A DNA stretch of 64,000 bases from Legionella sheltonii (GTDB taxonomy: Bacteria; Pseudomonadota; Gammaproteobacteria; Legionellales; Legionellaceae): NCBI RefSeq assembly GCF_026191355.1, contig NZ_JAPHOQ010000007.1:124001-188000 (forward strand), written 5' to 3'. The notes under the pieces are model-generated. The model had not been told where the DNA came from. It made no database searches and saw only the letters and a program-made list of their open reading frames with translations. Numbering within the stretch: position 1 is the first letter of the stretch; the number at the start of each line of letters is the position of its first letter. Shown here piece after piece: positions 25,701 to 34,651 of this stretch. The position numbers and the translations under genes were made by a program.

Positions 25701-28422
25701 CAAGACCAGAAGTGGCTTTTGAAATAAGTTCAAGACCAGAAGTGGCTTTTGAAATGAGTTCAACGACTTCTTTTCGTGCTTTTTCATACTCTTGTGGGCT
25801 GGGACTGCTAGGTTTCTGAGGTTTCTCATCTAAACGAATAACCCCATCTCCAGAGACTACGCGATAAGACGTAGCTAGGTCACCGATATCTCCTAGTAAT
25901 TGGTTAAATATCTGCTTATGAACTCCATCTTGATCCTCACCAAGATACTCAGGCGGAAGTTTTTCTAATACAGCAGAGCCTAGAGCTTCTACAAAGGCTG
26001 ACAATTCTTGTTCTTTTTTGGGTTCAACCTTTTTAACTTCACTAATTATAATTAATTGAATCGAAGGTATATAGGTATTTTCTCTTTTGCCTTGGAAAAG
26101 TTTCTCTAACCTGGTTTGAATTTGAGGGTGGGGATCCTCGGGAGCTTTGGTAAATTCCAGTATAGTTTTAAGGGCTGTAAATTGAGCGTTTAAGTCCTTC
26201 CACTTAGTCGGATCGAGTTCATTAGCGGCCCTATATTCCCCTAACTGTTGATATAGACCCTCCATTTTTAAAGCGATTTGAGAAGGCTCTAAGGCAAATC
26301 GATCATAGCCTAAAAAGAATATTTGCTCTGCCAGATTGCTGTATTTATTAAATTCAGTAATCATTGATTGTTGGTCTTGATCTTTTTTATCACTGGATTT
26401 TTCAAGTAGACCAATCAAAGGTTTGTACTGATGATATTCTTTTTCTAATTTCTCAAATTGTTCTTTGGTGAGCGGGACATCAGAACTAAAGGCATTCATC
26501 ATTGCATCCAGCTTTTCTGAAATAGTATTGCTCACATCAATACGTAATTGTGCTTTATTGGGCAATGATAAATTCTCTGAATTTTTTAAGTAGGCCTCTT
26601 GAATATGGGTTATAAAAGAAAAAGTGGATTTTTCTATCTTCTCCCGTTCTTTTTGAGCGTCTTCTGAAGTGATTTGCAACGCTTTTTCCCTTGAGGCCAC
26701 CTCCATTAATAGGTTGTCTTTCTCATCATATATTTTGGCTATGAGTTCAACATAATTGTCATCATTAGTTTGCAAGCGAATGTATAACTGCAAGTCATCC
26801 CAACTTTTATTGGTGGCAGCATTTTCCTTAAATTCACGAACTAAATAATCGGTAGTATTTTTTATTTCTTCAAATGAAGCTTTTGTTTTTTCAGATAAAA
26901 GTGGATTACGACTTACTTTTTCAATCCACTGCGGCAATTGCTCCCTGGGAGTGGCGCTTAATTCTTGGTATCTCTCCATTAATTCATGAAGCGCCTTATA
27001 TTCTCCTCTCATTAGATTTTTATCCTGAGGGAGGCCAATTAGCTTTATCGTTTGATCAATTTCTTGTTTTAATAGGGTTCCATAAATAACGTAGGGGCCA
27101 ATATCTCCATTATCTATTGCTTCAAAATCAATTTGATCTTGAAAGAGATAACCAGTGTCTTCGACATATTGTTCTTGAATAGGGGTTTCTACAAATTCTC
27201 TTATAGATTGAGGGGTTTTTTCAGAACGCATTTGGGCCAGTCTTTCTTGATGAGTAAGCTGACTGTATTTCGGGTTTAAAGATGCTAAAAGATAAGCAAC
27301 TTGAGCGCTACGCCCTTTTCCTCCGCGACAATGAGTATGGATATTTTGTTCCGGAGGAGTGGTTTTACCTATTTCTTGAACATAAGCTAATTCTTCTGAA
27401 GTAAATTCTAAAGGTTGTTTATCACGAATTGGAAAGTGGTGAACTTGGATGGGTTGACTCCCATTAATGCTGATTTCATAAGTTATAAATCTTCCAACTT
27501 TTTTAATTGGATGTGAATTGACTTGGAGGTCCATCAGTTCAGGAAGATCAGGAAGTTTGACCTTGCCATTCTCATCAGGAATAAAATAATTAATAAAATC
27601 TTCTTCTAAAACTCGATCTTCTAATATTTTTCTGTCCTCAAAGCCATCTTGGGGAAAATAGGGGAACGTCCTACCCATAGCAAATACATGGGCTACTTTA
27701 TTTAAGCGTAAGTTGTCTAAAAATACAGCGATATCTCTTTTAGGATCGTAGTGTTCTGGAGCAGATTCAGGCGTAGTAGCACGACTCGAGTGAGGTCCTG
27801 GAGAGATAGACACATTAGTGTCTTTAAAACGGTAATACCCTCCTCCAATCATTTGTTGCGCTGGACCTGAAAGCTCCATACTTAATGGGTTTTTTAATTT
27901 AATGTCCCTAGGCGGCCAAAAATCGGCAAAGACTTCTTTATCTAACCCTTTATCAGGTTGATGCGAACGTATTAGTTCTAGTTCAGCCTCTAGCTGCAAT
28001 TTTCTCTTTTTTGAACGCTCATCATTTTTGCCGGCTAAAGAGTCTATTCCATCTTGAACTGACATTAATTTCATATAACTTAAAGAAGAGAGATCAATGA
28101 TGACAGTAGAGATTGCTGATTCAAAAATAATTTTTTCTCTCATCGTGAGATGCTTGAGTGATCCATAACCATCCAACCTCGTTGCAATTCGCTGTTTATC
28201 AAATTCAATCCCGAATTTATCGGCTACGGTTTGATTTATTGAGCCATCGGGTTTAAATACTCCGTATGCGTCCAGTTCATATAGGGATAAAACCTTTTTT
28301 CCACTTGGTGTGGCTACCCAAGCAAGTGCTCTATCAAAAACAGATAGACTTATCTTTTCAGGATCGGCAAAAACTTGGGATAACCTAACTAAAAAATCTC
28401 GTTTTTCAGCATCAGTAAACAT
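22732..28422 (-). CDS. Giant protein with tyrosine-phosphatase CX5R motif and HAD phosphatase motif
   Basis: About 1,896 residues, the largest gene in the window. Near residue 365, HTHCRGGKGRSAQ is a cysteine phosphatase signature (CX5R then S). A preceding HHFPIRDKQP at about 330 could supply the WPD-loop aspartate, so residues 230-420 resemble a dual-specificity phosphatase. Near residue 1050, LIVFDVDETLLDL is HAD motif I, IKVAIATNRTPG looks like motif II, and VVFLDDNENI near 1370 could be motif IV. Long coiled coils fill 450-1040 and 1400-1896. No signal peptide or membrane segment is seen. The start at ATG 28422 is one codon inside a GTG-ATG pair. Size and architecture suit a translocated effector, which remains an inference. 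Confidence 0.7.
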   Translation of the reverse strand: MFTDAEKRDFLVRLSQVFADPEKISLSVFDRALAWVATPSGKKVLSLYELDAYGVFKPDGSINQTVADKFGIEFDKQRIATRLDGYGSLKHLTMREKIIFESAISTVIIDLSSLSYMKLMSVQDGIDSLAGKNDERSKKRKLQLEAELELIRSHQPDKGLDKEVFADFWPPRDIKLKNPLSMELSGPAQQMIGGGYYRFKDTNVSISPGPHSSRATTPESAPEHYDPKRDIAVFLDNLRLNKVAHVFAMGRTFPYFPQDGFEDRKILEDRVLEEDFINYFIPDENGKVKLPDLPELMDLQVNSHPIKKVGRFITYEISINGSQPIQVHHFPIRDKQPLEFTSEELAYVQEIGKTTPPEQNIHTHCRGGKGRSAQVAYLLASLNPKYSQLTHQERLAQMRSEKTPQSIREFVETPIQEQYVEDTGYLFQDQIDFEAIDNGDIGPYVIYGTLLKQEIDQTIKLIGLPQDKNLMRGEYKALHELMERYQELSATPREQLPQWIEKVSRNPLLSEKTKASFEEIKNTTDYLVREFKENAATNKSWDDLQLYIRLQTNDDNYVELIAKIYDEKDNLLMEVASREKALQITSEDAQKEREKIEKSTFSFITHIQEAYLKNSENLSLPNKAQLRIDVSNTISEKLDAMMNAFSSDVPLTKEQFEKLEKEYHQYKPLIGLLEKSSDKKDQDQQSMITEFNKYSNLAEQIFFLGYDRFALEPSQIALKMEGLYQQLGEYRAANELDPTKWKDLNAQFTALKTILEFTKAPEDPHPQIQTRLEKLFQGKRENTYIPSIQLIIISEVKKVEPKKEQELSAFVEALGSAVLEKLPPEYLGEDQDGVHKQIFNQLLGDIGDLATSYRVVSGDGVIRLDEKPQKPSSPSPQEYEKARKEVVELISKATSGLELISKATSGLELTTDLKIRLENLQKDYNRLERNIQLRTPEFVELQKQFDELIAEYKKVKPNQDDEVLNSMISEFNLKLKGLVDFNAEYLKSKQITEEQHKLSIENALRIKELSDASQSVAHRETQEEIDHFESIVEPKKQRGKYPERPKLIVFDVDETLLDLEKNKLKRAEALIPILKYAQKNNIKVAIATNRTPGLDKDEGSTEKGTSVAQLKEMILKETGIDIPSMLTFLDTPTLRNEKSLTLSYFDEKINKLKQQKEELSKQLVQAPHQPEAIKQETREKIDKIQSEIDSLEKRAHRLASGKFNHLDSIRRHYHDLEKPQGYEEIQNKIFADFKSTEQRKALAIDESEPKKEAWTALLALAEKLRENIGSPKPSIETTLKAIILDSDKPERLTKGYGFEAQFNEQLKHIKDKEIFKEEKRKLQEQWNTENKVKLIHDNKDYFNIAQIDSFYESRLAAHKLSLERKETLREEDVVFLDDNENIIQQTRNQSNYRTVKVSPDKEDSFRYLVDFNYELGAYNGVIAYLNGDKERAPADYGVGKRNAFASYLPIIPNFKAHEFTHSPIVIDVKMSVILAKLPELSKKEDVQKRYKEQFLLAGLERYPEMSPEIKKDFVQSYYRDAHKSLEAINSKLRELVTTPPANKASFREELTKLKAQADKIIAMDEKFARSISPTFLAPEAQISRTMIVSSIFSGNFSDLTVDQNKVKLKEKHEELKSAQYTVSIKHKPDIYQFNIDPDLQELDLFDKEFVEKQYELTISQQMQSMRSSILAYAPFMEKDDEWSILSDQVMKDEISISPVQLLKVLQDDFKSLDFNDLSGKKFIEVREQLLAAQEVCKGLESVLPHQKVVDNLKGEPEQSYELQLSELSKQIASRINQIENSNQYNAMLFLDKAEEYIRNKNWNVGLQWTKHTITVDGKTKKIPATVAEQLEIIRQARQTGDFVAAKAAFLEKGNKKEISFNSSKSAQNYYSLFKKELKSVELEKDLEQEFSSQKIK
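25697..25756. repeat. 30-bp in-frame tandem duplication
   Basis: Two adjacent 30-base copies starting AGTTCAAGACCAGAAGTGGC, differing near the ends. They encode ISKATSGLEL twice in the giant phosphatase-like protein. Near-identity suggests a recent slip. Confidence 0.9.
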
Positions 28423-28731
28423 CACTTTTTCTCAAGTTAAGAAATAGATTTAATTAGATTATAGAACAAGCACATTAATAGATTATTAAATGTACTGCTG
28501 TTATTTCTTAAATTCTTTATGATTTTTTATTTTACAAGAGGAGCTATATAATTCTGAGCTTGATTTAGTTATCTACATTATGAAAACAATTGAATTAATC
28601 AAAGTTAAACCTTTAAGATATTCAGGTAAATCAATTAGCGAGCGAGCTTAGGCTGGGCTGCGAAGGCCATAGCCGTCAAGCTAAGAAGTAGATTTTTGGT
28701 GTTAAGCGGTTGAATTAATTAGAAAAAAAGA

Positions 28732-28788
28732 TAGAGTACCCTTTTAAATTTTTTCCTAGCCGGGAAATAAAAAGAAAAAGGGACTCTA
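28732..28788 (+). promoter_or_regulatory. Hairpin enclosing transposase ribosome-binding site
   Basis: TAGAGTACCCTTTT (28732-28745) pairs with AAAAGGGACTCTA (28776-28788), with one bulged A. The downstream arm includes the AAGGGA ribosome-binding site and touches the ATG at 28788. In IS10 and IS50 such structures hide the RBS from read-through transcripts; the same function is inferred here. Confidence 0.55.
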
Positions 28789-30089
28789 TGCTGTTAAACA
28801 AAATATCAAATTTGCCACAAAAAATCTTTAATTTTTTAACTAAAGAAGCGCGAACACTTGGTAAGGAATATGGATTTACCAAACGTCAATCAAAAGTAAC
28901 CGCTTCATCATTTATAAAAGCGTTGATTGTAGGGAACCTTAATCCACACTTTAGTTTGGAGCAGTTGAGTAGTTTACTTAGGAAAGAAAAAATATCTATC
29001 ACGAAACAGGGTATTCACGAGCGTTTTAACGAGGCAACGGTGAAGTGGTTAGCAGCACTTTCAAATGCTTGCTTAAACCATTTCAAGGCCGAAAAAATGT
29101 CTGCCATTAAAGGATTAAAAGGATTTAGCCATATCAATATTGTGGACAGCAGTACGATTTCTTTACCGAGTATTTTCAATACATTATTTAAGGGAAGTGG
29201 AGGAGCTGCCTCTGATGCTGCACTAAAAATTCAAGTCATGTTTGACTATCTTGAAGGACAAATCAAAGCATTGACTTTAACCGACGGATGTCATAATGAC
29301 CAAGGCTTTGATCATTATTTTAGGGAAGTAGAAAAAGATGCACTTTATTTAATGGATTTAGGATATTTTAAACTGAGTTCCTTTCAGAAAATTATAGATG
29401 GAGGTGCTTTTTTTGTCACTCGCTTTCGCACTAAAACCACTTTGTTTCAAACCGATCATCAGCCGATTGATTTACTAAAAACACTTTCTAATGCAGGAGC
29501 TCTCTTTTCACAACCCGTACTTTTAGGAGCAAAAGACAAAATCCCCGTGCGAATTGTTGCAACACGACTCCCTTCTCAAATCGCCGAACAACGGCGACAT
29601 AAGCTCAAAGAAGGATTGCGACGTCGAGGCATGAAGCCTAGTAAAGAAGCTCTCGCTCTGCAAGATTGGTCTATTTACATTACCAATACCTTAAAAACAC
29701 AAATAACGGATGAGGATATACATCAAACATATGCCTTGCGATGGCAAATAGAGTTATTCTTTAAGTTAAGCAAATCTTTAATGAAAATAAATCACTTCCG
29801 CACTCATAAATCTACTCGATTACTCACTGAAATATATAGCAAATTTATTACAATGATGCTGTTTTTCTTATTATGTAATCCTGTCAGAATTCATCTTGCA
29901 AAAGACATTTCTTTTTATAAATCTTGTGCCTTGCTCCTCTTCAAATCCGCTTTACTGACCAAGGCGTTCTCTTCTCTCTATCGCTTAAAATTATTTATTG
30001 CTGATTTCTTTGAGGACCTTGCTCTCTTTGCCGTCAAAGAAACGAAAACTAAGTTTCTTGCCAACCCTTTTCCAGGAGATTGCTTTTAG
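28788..30089 (+). CDS. IS4-family transposase
   Basis: A 433-residue DDE transposase. The catalytic residues sit in NIVDSSTISL (first Asp), LMDLGYFKL (second Asp) and YALRWQIELFFKLSKS, which is the Y-x2-R-x3-E-x6-K signature of the IS4 family. An N-terminal basic region (about 1-70) would bind the ends. The frame is uninterrupted, so the element may still be mobile. Confidence 0.9.
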   Translation: MLLNKISNLPQKIFNFLTKEARTLGKEYGFTKRQSKVTASSFIKALIVGNLNPHFSLEQLSSLLRKEKISITKQGIHERFNEATVKWLAALSNACLNHFKAEKMSAIKGLKGFSHINIVDSSTISLPSIFNTLFKGSGGAASDAALKIQVMFDYLEGQIKALTLTDGCHNDQGFDHYFREVEKDALYLMDLGYFKLSSFQKIIDGGAFFVTRFRTKTTLFQTDHQPIDLLKTLSNAGALFSQPVLLGAKDKIPVRIVATRLPSQIAEQRRHKLKEGLRRRGMKPSKEALALQDWSIYITNTLKTQITDEDIHQTYALRWQIELFFKLSKSLMKINHFRTHKSTRLLTEIYSKFITMMLFFLLCNPVRIHLAKDISFYKSCALLLFKSALLTKAFSSLYRLKLFIADFFEDLALFAVKETKTKFLANPFPGDCF

Positions 30090-30150
30090 CTCCGATTGCT
30101 TAGCTTGACGGCTATGGGCTAAAGCCCAACCTACATCTTATTTAATTACT

Positions 30151-30546
30151 CTACTTAAAAAATCTGCGGATCTCATCCGGTAAAGACACCGATTTATTTT
30201 GAACATAATCCACCCAAACAATTTTACAACTGCCTTGGGCCATCAGTAGCTCATCCTGGTATAAATCGTGGTCCATCATCATGCTGGAATTTCCCAGACT
30301 GTGTATTTTGGAACACAACGTCACTGTCGCCGGATAAATGACCGGTTTTAAAAAAGTGCATGCGACATGAATTACTACGGGCCCGGTATTTTCAGTCATA
30401 CTGATATTGAGTTGTCGTAACCATTCAATACGGGCTTCCTGAAAATAATCAAAATAGCGTGCATTGTTTACATGCCCCAGTGCATCCATATCCCCCCAAG
30501 CGATGGAAAAAACTTTTTTATGTACTTCAATTTTCGACTCAACCAC
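30151..30546 (-). CDS. Hotdog-fold acyl-CoA thioesterase
   Basis: A 131-residue 4HBT-type thioesterase. The AWGDMDALGHVNNARYFDYF motif carries the catalytic Asp and the HVNN signature of the YbgC/FadM group, which hydrolyses acyl-CoA thioesters. The exact acyl substrate is unknown. It lies 13 bases downstream of priA on the same strand. Confidence 0.85.
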   Translation of the reverse strand: MVESKIEVHKKVFSIAWGDMDALGHVNNARYFDYFQEARIEWLRQLNISMTENTGPVVIHVACTFLKPVIYPATVTLCSKIHSLGNSSMMMDHDLYQDELLMAQGSCKIVWVDYVQNKSVSLPDEIRRFFK

Positions 30547-30559
30547 TTATCGACCTCCT

Positions 30560-32845
30560 TCAAGATAAATCCATAGGATCCACATCCACATTCCACCGTA
30601 CACCATTACTTAATTTATTTCCCATAAGCCATTCTCGTAATTGCGTTAAAACATTTTTTAATTTTTTTCGCGATGAGGACTTAAGTAACAGTTGCATCCG
30701 ATATTGATTGGCTTTACGTGGCATTGGAGCAGGTGCTGGCCCCATCACCGTGATGGAGTGTTCTAGCATTTGCTCTTTCGCTGCATGTAAAAATTTTAAT
30801 ACACTTCCAGCGACCTTTCCTTGTGCCCTGATTATGGCCAAATAGTGAAAAGGAGGAAGTTGAGCTTGTTGCCGGGTAGTTAATAACGCATCCGCAAAAC
30901 TATCATATCCTTGCTGAATCAATAAATTAAGTAACGGGTGATTGGGTAAATGCGTTTGAATCAAAACCTGACCGTCGTGGTCTGCACGCCCTGCACGCCC
31001 TGAAACTTGCATTAATAGCTGCCCTAAATGCTCTAGAGCTCGGAAATCCTGATTATAAAGTCCCGCATCTGCATCCAGAATAACCACTAAAGAGAGACGA
31101 GGAAAATGATGGCCTTTTGCTAACATTTGGGTGCCAACGATTAACTGTGCCTCGCCTTGATGAATTTTGTTTAGATGTTCATTTAAAGCGTTTTTTTTAC
31201 GCACGGCATCACGATCGATGCGCACTACTTCCGTATTCGGAAAATAAGCGCTTAGAAACTCATGGATACGTTGGGTTCCAGCCCCAACTGGAATCAATTC
31301 CATGCTTTGACAGCTTTGGCAATGACTCGGAGTTTTTTGGGTCAATCCACAATGATGACAGATCATCTGCCCTAACTGTTTATGCAGCGTTAAATGGCTA
31401 TCACAAGCACGACAGTCAGCCATCCAGCCACATTGATGGCATAACAAAACTGGGGAAAACCCACGACGGTTGATGAATACCATTACCTGATTTTGTTTGC
31501 GTAAATGCTCTTTAATGACGTGCAACGTTGTTGCTGCCAAACCATGCTGTAATGTTTGTGAACGTAAATCAATGAGTTGATAATGCAAAGGGGTAATTGA
31601 AAGCGCTTTATGATTCAGACGTAATAAGGTGTATTTCTTTTGCTTCACATTATGCATGCTTTCAAGGCTAGGGGTTGCAGAACCTAAAATAATAGGGATG
31701 TTGGCCAAATGCGCCCGCATTAGCGCCGCATCTCGGGCAGAATAACGTACTCCTTCCATTTGTTTCAATGATGCATCATGCTCTTCGTCAATGACAATGA
31801 GTCCTAAATTGGGCATAGGTGTAAACAGTGCAGCCCGCGTTCCAATCACCATTTGCACCTTGCTTTCCCTTGCTAATTGCCATGCAACTTGCCGCTCCGT
31901 TTCATTCAAACTGGAATGAATTACAGCAATTGGTTGCTTAAAACGTGCCGTAAAGCGTGAGACTAATTGCGGGGTTAACCCGATTTCAGGAACGAGCACT
32001 AAAACTTGTTTTTGTTGCGCTAATACTTGCGCGATTACCTGCAAATAGACTTCTGTTTTGCCACTCCCGGTAACCCCTTGCAATAAAAAGCATTGATATT
32101 GGTGTAAAGCTTCCGTGATCGCCGCCACAGCCACAGCTTGTTCGAGATTAAGTGTTAAAGGGGATGATAATGAGGCCTCTGCGTTTTCTGGGAGAATGAT
32201 CTGCTGGGATAAAGAAATAACCTGAGCTGCAAGTAAATTACACAGTTGCGTGGAATTAAATCCCTTCTCTGTCAAACGATGTTTGGCCACCGGTTCCTTT
32301 TGTCCACTCAAGAACTCGATAAGCTCCAATTGCTTATGTGCACGAGCAGGGATACGCTTTTTGGCCTCATCGACAGGTAATACCAGTTGATAAAAATCCC
32401 CTGTCGGCAATTGGCAAGGTTCTCCTAATCGATATTTTTTAGGTAAAGCCAGGGGTAATACTTCAGATAAAGGCGATTGATAATAATTGGCAATCCATGA
32501 GCATAAAGTCAACATGGTTTCATCGATTAAAGGTTGTTCATCAATAACCGTATGAATGTTTTTTATGGAAGTCACATCATACGCAGAGTTGATTTTACCG
32601 ATTACCACCCCTAACCGAGTTTGTTTGCGAAAAGGAACCCAGACTCGAACACCAATAGATGGGTTTAAACCTTCTGCGACATAATCAAAACAATCTCGAT
32701 GCGTGTGTGGGATGCACACTTGATAAACAGTAACCCTTTCCTGCGATTTGCTCCCGGAACCCTCTTCATCGACACACTCTAAAGAAGTATCTTGAGCTGA
32801 CACAGAATTTTTTCCAATAGAATGTTCGTGATCGGTGTTATTCAT
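30560..32845 (-). CDS. priA: Primosomal protein N' (replication restart helicase)
   Basis: A 761-residue superfamily 2 DNA helicase that reloads DnaB at stalled forks. The Walker A is LLQGVTGSGKTEVYLQ and the DEEH box is VIDEEHDASLKQ. Paired cysteines (CHQCGWMADCRACD and MICHHCGLTQ) form the zinc-binding region, and VSGRAGRADHDGQV is motif VI. The N-terminal 37 residues, rich in Ser/Glu, precede the usual VYQVCIPH start and have no counterpart in typical PriA. There is no alternative in-frame start near the conserved region. Its ATG overlaps the stop of the PTPS-like gene. Confidence 0.93.
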   Translation of the reverse strand: MNNTDHEHSIGKNSVSAQDTSLECVDEEGSGSKSQERVTVYQVCIPHTHRDCFDYVAEGLNPSIGVRVWVPFRKQTRLGVVIGKINSAYDVTSIKNIHTVIDEQPLIDETMLTLCSWIANYYQSPLSEVLPLALPKKYRLGEPCQLPTGDFYQLVLPVDEAKKRIPARAHKQLELIEFLSGQKEPVAKHRLTEKGFNSTQLCNLLAAQVISLSQQIILPENAEASLSSPLTLNLEQAVAVAAITEALHQYQCFLLQGVTGSGKTEVYLQVIAQVLAQQKQVLVLVPEIGLTPQLVSRFTARFKQPIAVIHSSLNETERQVAWQLARESKVQMVIGTRAALFTPMPNLGLIVIDEEHDASLKQMEGVRYSARDAALMRAHLANIPIILGSATPSLESMHNVKQKKYTLLRLNHKALSITPLHYQLIDLRSQTLQHGLAATTLHVIKEHLRKQNQVMVFINRRGFSPVLLCHQCGWMADCRACDSHLTLHKQLGQMICHHCGLTQKTPSHCQSCQSMELIPVGAGTQRIHEFLSAYFPNTEVVRIDRDAVRKKNALNEHLNKIHQGEAQLIVGTQMLAKGHHFPRLSLVVILDADAGLYNQDFRALEHLGQLLMQVSGRAGRADHDGQVLIQTHLPNHPLLNLLIQQGYDSFADALLTTRQQAQLPPFHYLAIIRAQGKVAGSVLKFLHAAKEQMLEHSITVMGPAPAPMPRKANQYRMQLLLKSSSRKKLKNVLTQLREWLMGNKLSNGVRWNVDVDPMDLS

Positions 32846-33344
32846 GCACTCTTTGCCATTGGTGACTGGCTGATTGTCCCGGAGCCGAAAACACCTTGAC
32901 CACTACATGTTCAATACGATGTCGATCCAGCTCTTCCTTATCTTTAATCAATTCATTAACAAACCAACGTGATAACTCTTCAACGGTAATATTCGTTACT
33001 GGCAATAAAGTCACATCTTCTTTGAGGAAAGGAATTTTTTTGTGGTTAAACGTAAAATAATAATATTCTTCATCTTCAGCATACTCCAGAAAAGGAGAAA
33101 ATTGCGGCATCAGAAACGTCTGATTTAAATAACGACATAATTTATGAATACGTTCTTTGTAATAACGATAGTCAAAAGTCATCCCATTTTCTTCAACCCA
33201 AGTGGTGAGTGCCAAATAAACTCCATACATATGACCGTGCAATGGTTCTCTTTCAGTTGCCGAGAAAATGGTTGTATGGCCAGCAGAAAATTTCATGGAT
33301 TCTTTTTGTAATTCCACTGTGGTTAGGTATCTTTTTATCTTCAT
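32838..33344 (-). CDS. 6-pyruvoyl-tetrahydropterin synthase / QueD-like protein lacking the usual catalytic Cys
   Basis: A 168-residue PTPS/QueD-fold protein. The zinc ligands are present: FSAGH (His23) and LHGHMYG (His36, His38). In QueD and classic PTPS a Cys stands four residues before HGH; here the segment reads SATEREPLHGH, with no Cys but two Glu. In PTPS-III enzymes the Cys role is taken by Glu and the product is 6-hydroxymethyl-dihydropterin for folate. The activity is therefore open. Start and stop overlap both neighbours (MidA-type gene by 4 bases, priA by 8). Confidence 0.75.
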   Translation of the reverse strand: MKIKRYLTTVELQKESMKFSAGHTTIFSATEREPLHGHMYGVYLALTTWVEENGMTFDYRYYKERIHKLCRYLNQTFLMPQFSPFLEYAEDEEYYYFTFNHKKIPFLKEDVTLLPVTNITVEELSRWFVNELIKDKEELDRHRIEHVVVKVFSAPGQSASHQWQRVHE

Positions 33345-34453
33345 AAACTCACTCGTTTATCATTTAATAGAAATCCATTTAAGGAAACTTCTACATTCTT
33401 ACTTAAGGCGATTACTTTAAATAACTCCCCCATTTCACTCGGAAGAGTAAGCTGTTTTATCGCTTGTTTTGCTCGTACTTGATCCAATTCATTATCCAAA
33501 GTATTTAATAAGCTTAGCAAACCGTTAGCCAGCAAAAAAGAGGCTTGATTGGTAAAACCCGCAATATGAAAACCCACTTGTTGTCCAGCCTCTGCTACAT
33601 GCGTAAAATCCACATGCGCCGTAATGTCTTGCTCTCCTGGATGCAATAAAGGATTCGGATGGCTGTGATGTTGGTAATGACACATTAATGTTCCTTGATT
33701 ACGATCTGGATGATAATACTCATGGCGGGAAAATCCGTAATCAATTAAAAACACCACCCCTTGCTTTAACATCTGATAAATATTCAGAATCCAATCATCA
33801 ATAAAAAGATTCACTTCAGAGAGATAAGGCGCATCAGGCAAGGATAATCTGTTCTTTATATAATCCAGCAAGCGTTGATTATGGCAGGGTTCGAATCGTT
33901 CCGTTAATTGCTGCTGCTCATTCAAAGCAACATAACTTTCCATAATACCCTCTTCGGTTTTCATAAAACGATGTACTGGCATCGCGTCCAGAACTTCATT
34001 AGCCAACACCACCCCATTAAAAGGAACTTTAGGCCAACGATCAAGCCAGATAACCAAATGGGCTAAATGAGGAATTTTTTGTGCTATAAGTTCGCGTTGG
34101 CGATGCTGTAAATTGGCACTGACTTCCAAAATGTAATATGCTGCTGGTAAAGAATTTTGCTCTTCCAACTGTTCTAAAACCGCGACACAAAGAGCCCCTG
34201 AACCTGCACCAAATTCGAATAAAACAGGAGACTCAAGCGTCATGAGTACCTGTTGGCATTGATTCGCTAATGTTTTACCAAATAAAGGAGTTAACTCAGG
34301 AGCGGTAATAAAATCACCCTGTTTCCCTAATTTTTGTAACCCAGAACTGTAATATCCTTCACCAGGAGCGTACAATGCACACTGCATGAATTCCACAAAG
34401 GGGATCGACTGGCGTTGAGCCAGTAGGGTATGTAAAGTTTGTAATATACTCAT
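33341..34453 (-). CDS. MidA/NDUFAF7-family SAM-dependent methyltransferase
   Basis: A 370-residue protein of the MidA group. N-terminal FVEFMQCALYAPGEGYYSSG and GDFITAPELTPLFG are characteristic, followed by the SAM-binding FEFGAGSGAL near residue 80 and VVLANEVLDAMPVHRF. Mitochondrial relatives methylate an arginine of complex I subunit NDUFS2. The bacterial target is unknown. First gene of a tight minus-strand group with the PTPS-like gene, priA and the thioesterase. Confidence 0.85.
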   Translation of the reverse strand: MSILQTLHTLLAQRQSIPFVEFMQCALYAPGEGYYSSGLQKLGKQGDFITAPELTPLFGKTLANQCQQVLMTLESPVLFEFGAGSGALCVAVLEQLEEQNSLPAAYYILEVSANLQHRQRELIAQKIPHLAHLVIWLDRWPKVPFNGVVLANEVLDAMPVHRFMKTEEGIMESYVALNEQQQLTERFEPCHNQRLLDYIKNRLSLPDAPYLSEVNLFIDDWILNIYQMLKQGVVFLIDYGFSRHEYYHPDRNQGTLMCHYQHHSHPNPLLHPGEQDITAHVDFTHVAEAGQQVGFHIAGFTNQASFLLANGLLSLLNTLDNELDQVRAKQAIKQLTLPSEMGELFKVIALSKNVEVSLNGFLLNDKRVSL

Positions 34454-34513
34454 AGTCAGTCATTTAAAAAATTGTAGCTAAAAACCTGGGCAACCCCGCC
34501 ATTAGCAAATTAT

Positions 34514-34565
34514 TCCCTTCTCCCCTTGGGGGGAGAAGGTGTCCGTGAGGACGGATGAGGGCCTC
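34514..34565. repeat. GC-rich hairpin repeat (dispersed type)
   Basis: CCTTCTCCCC (34516-34525) pairs with GGGGAGAAGG (34530-34539) around TTGG, and GTCC-GTGA-GGAC follows. The wording is like the dispersed CCCTCACCC.../...GGGGAGAGGG repeat seen in many bacteria. It lies between divergent genes. Confidence 0.65.
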
Positions 34566-34651
34566 GTCCCGGACCCTTTCCAGCAAGTAGGAGGAGGGGC
34601 TTCTTTTTAATAGACAAAACCCAGGATAATCTAAAAAATAGGGAAAATACA

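Larger units (their letters stand above)
28667..30117 (+). mobile_element. IS4-type insertion element
   Basis: A transposase gene flanked by 19-bp perfect inverted repeats, CCATAGCCGTCAAGCTAAG (28667-28685) and its reverse complement at 30099-30117. The exact outer ends are unclear because the adjacent DNA contains a GGCTGGGCT-type repeat. No target duplication was identified with certainty. Confidence 0.65.
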
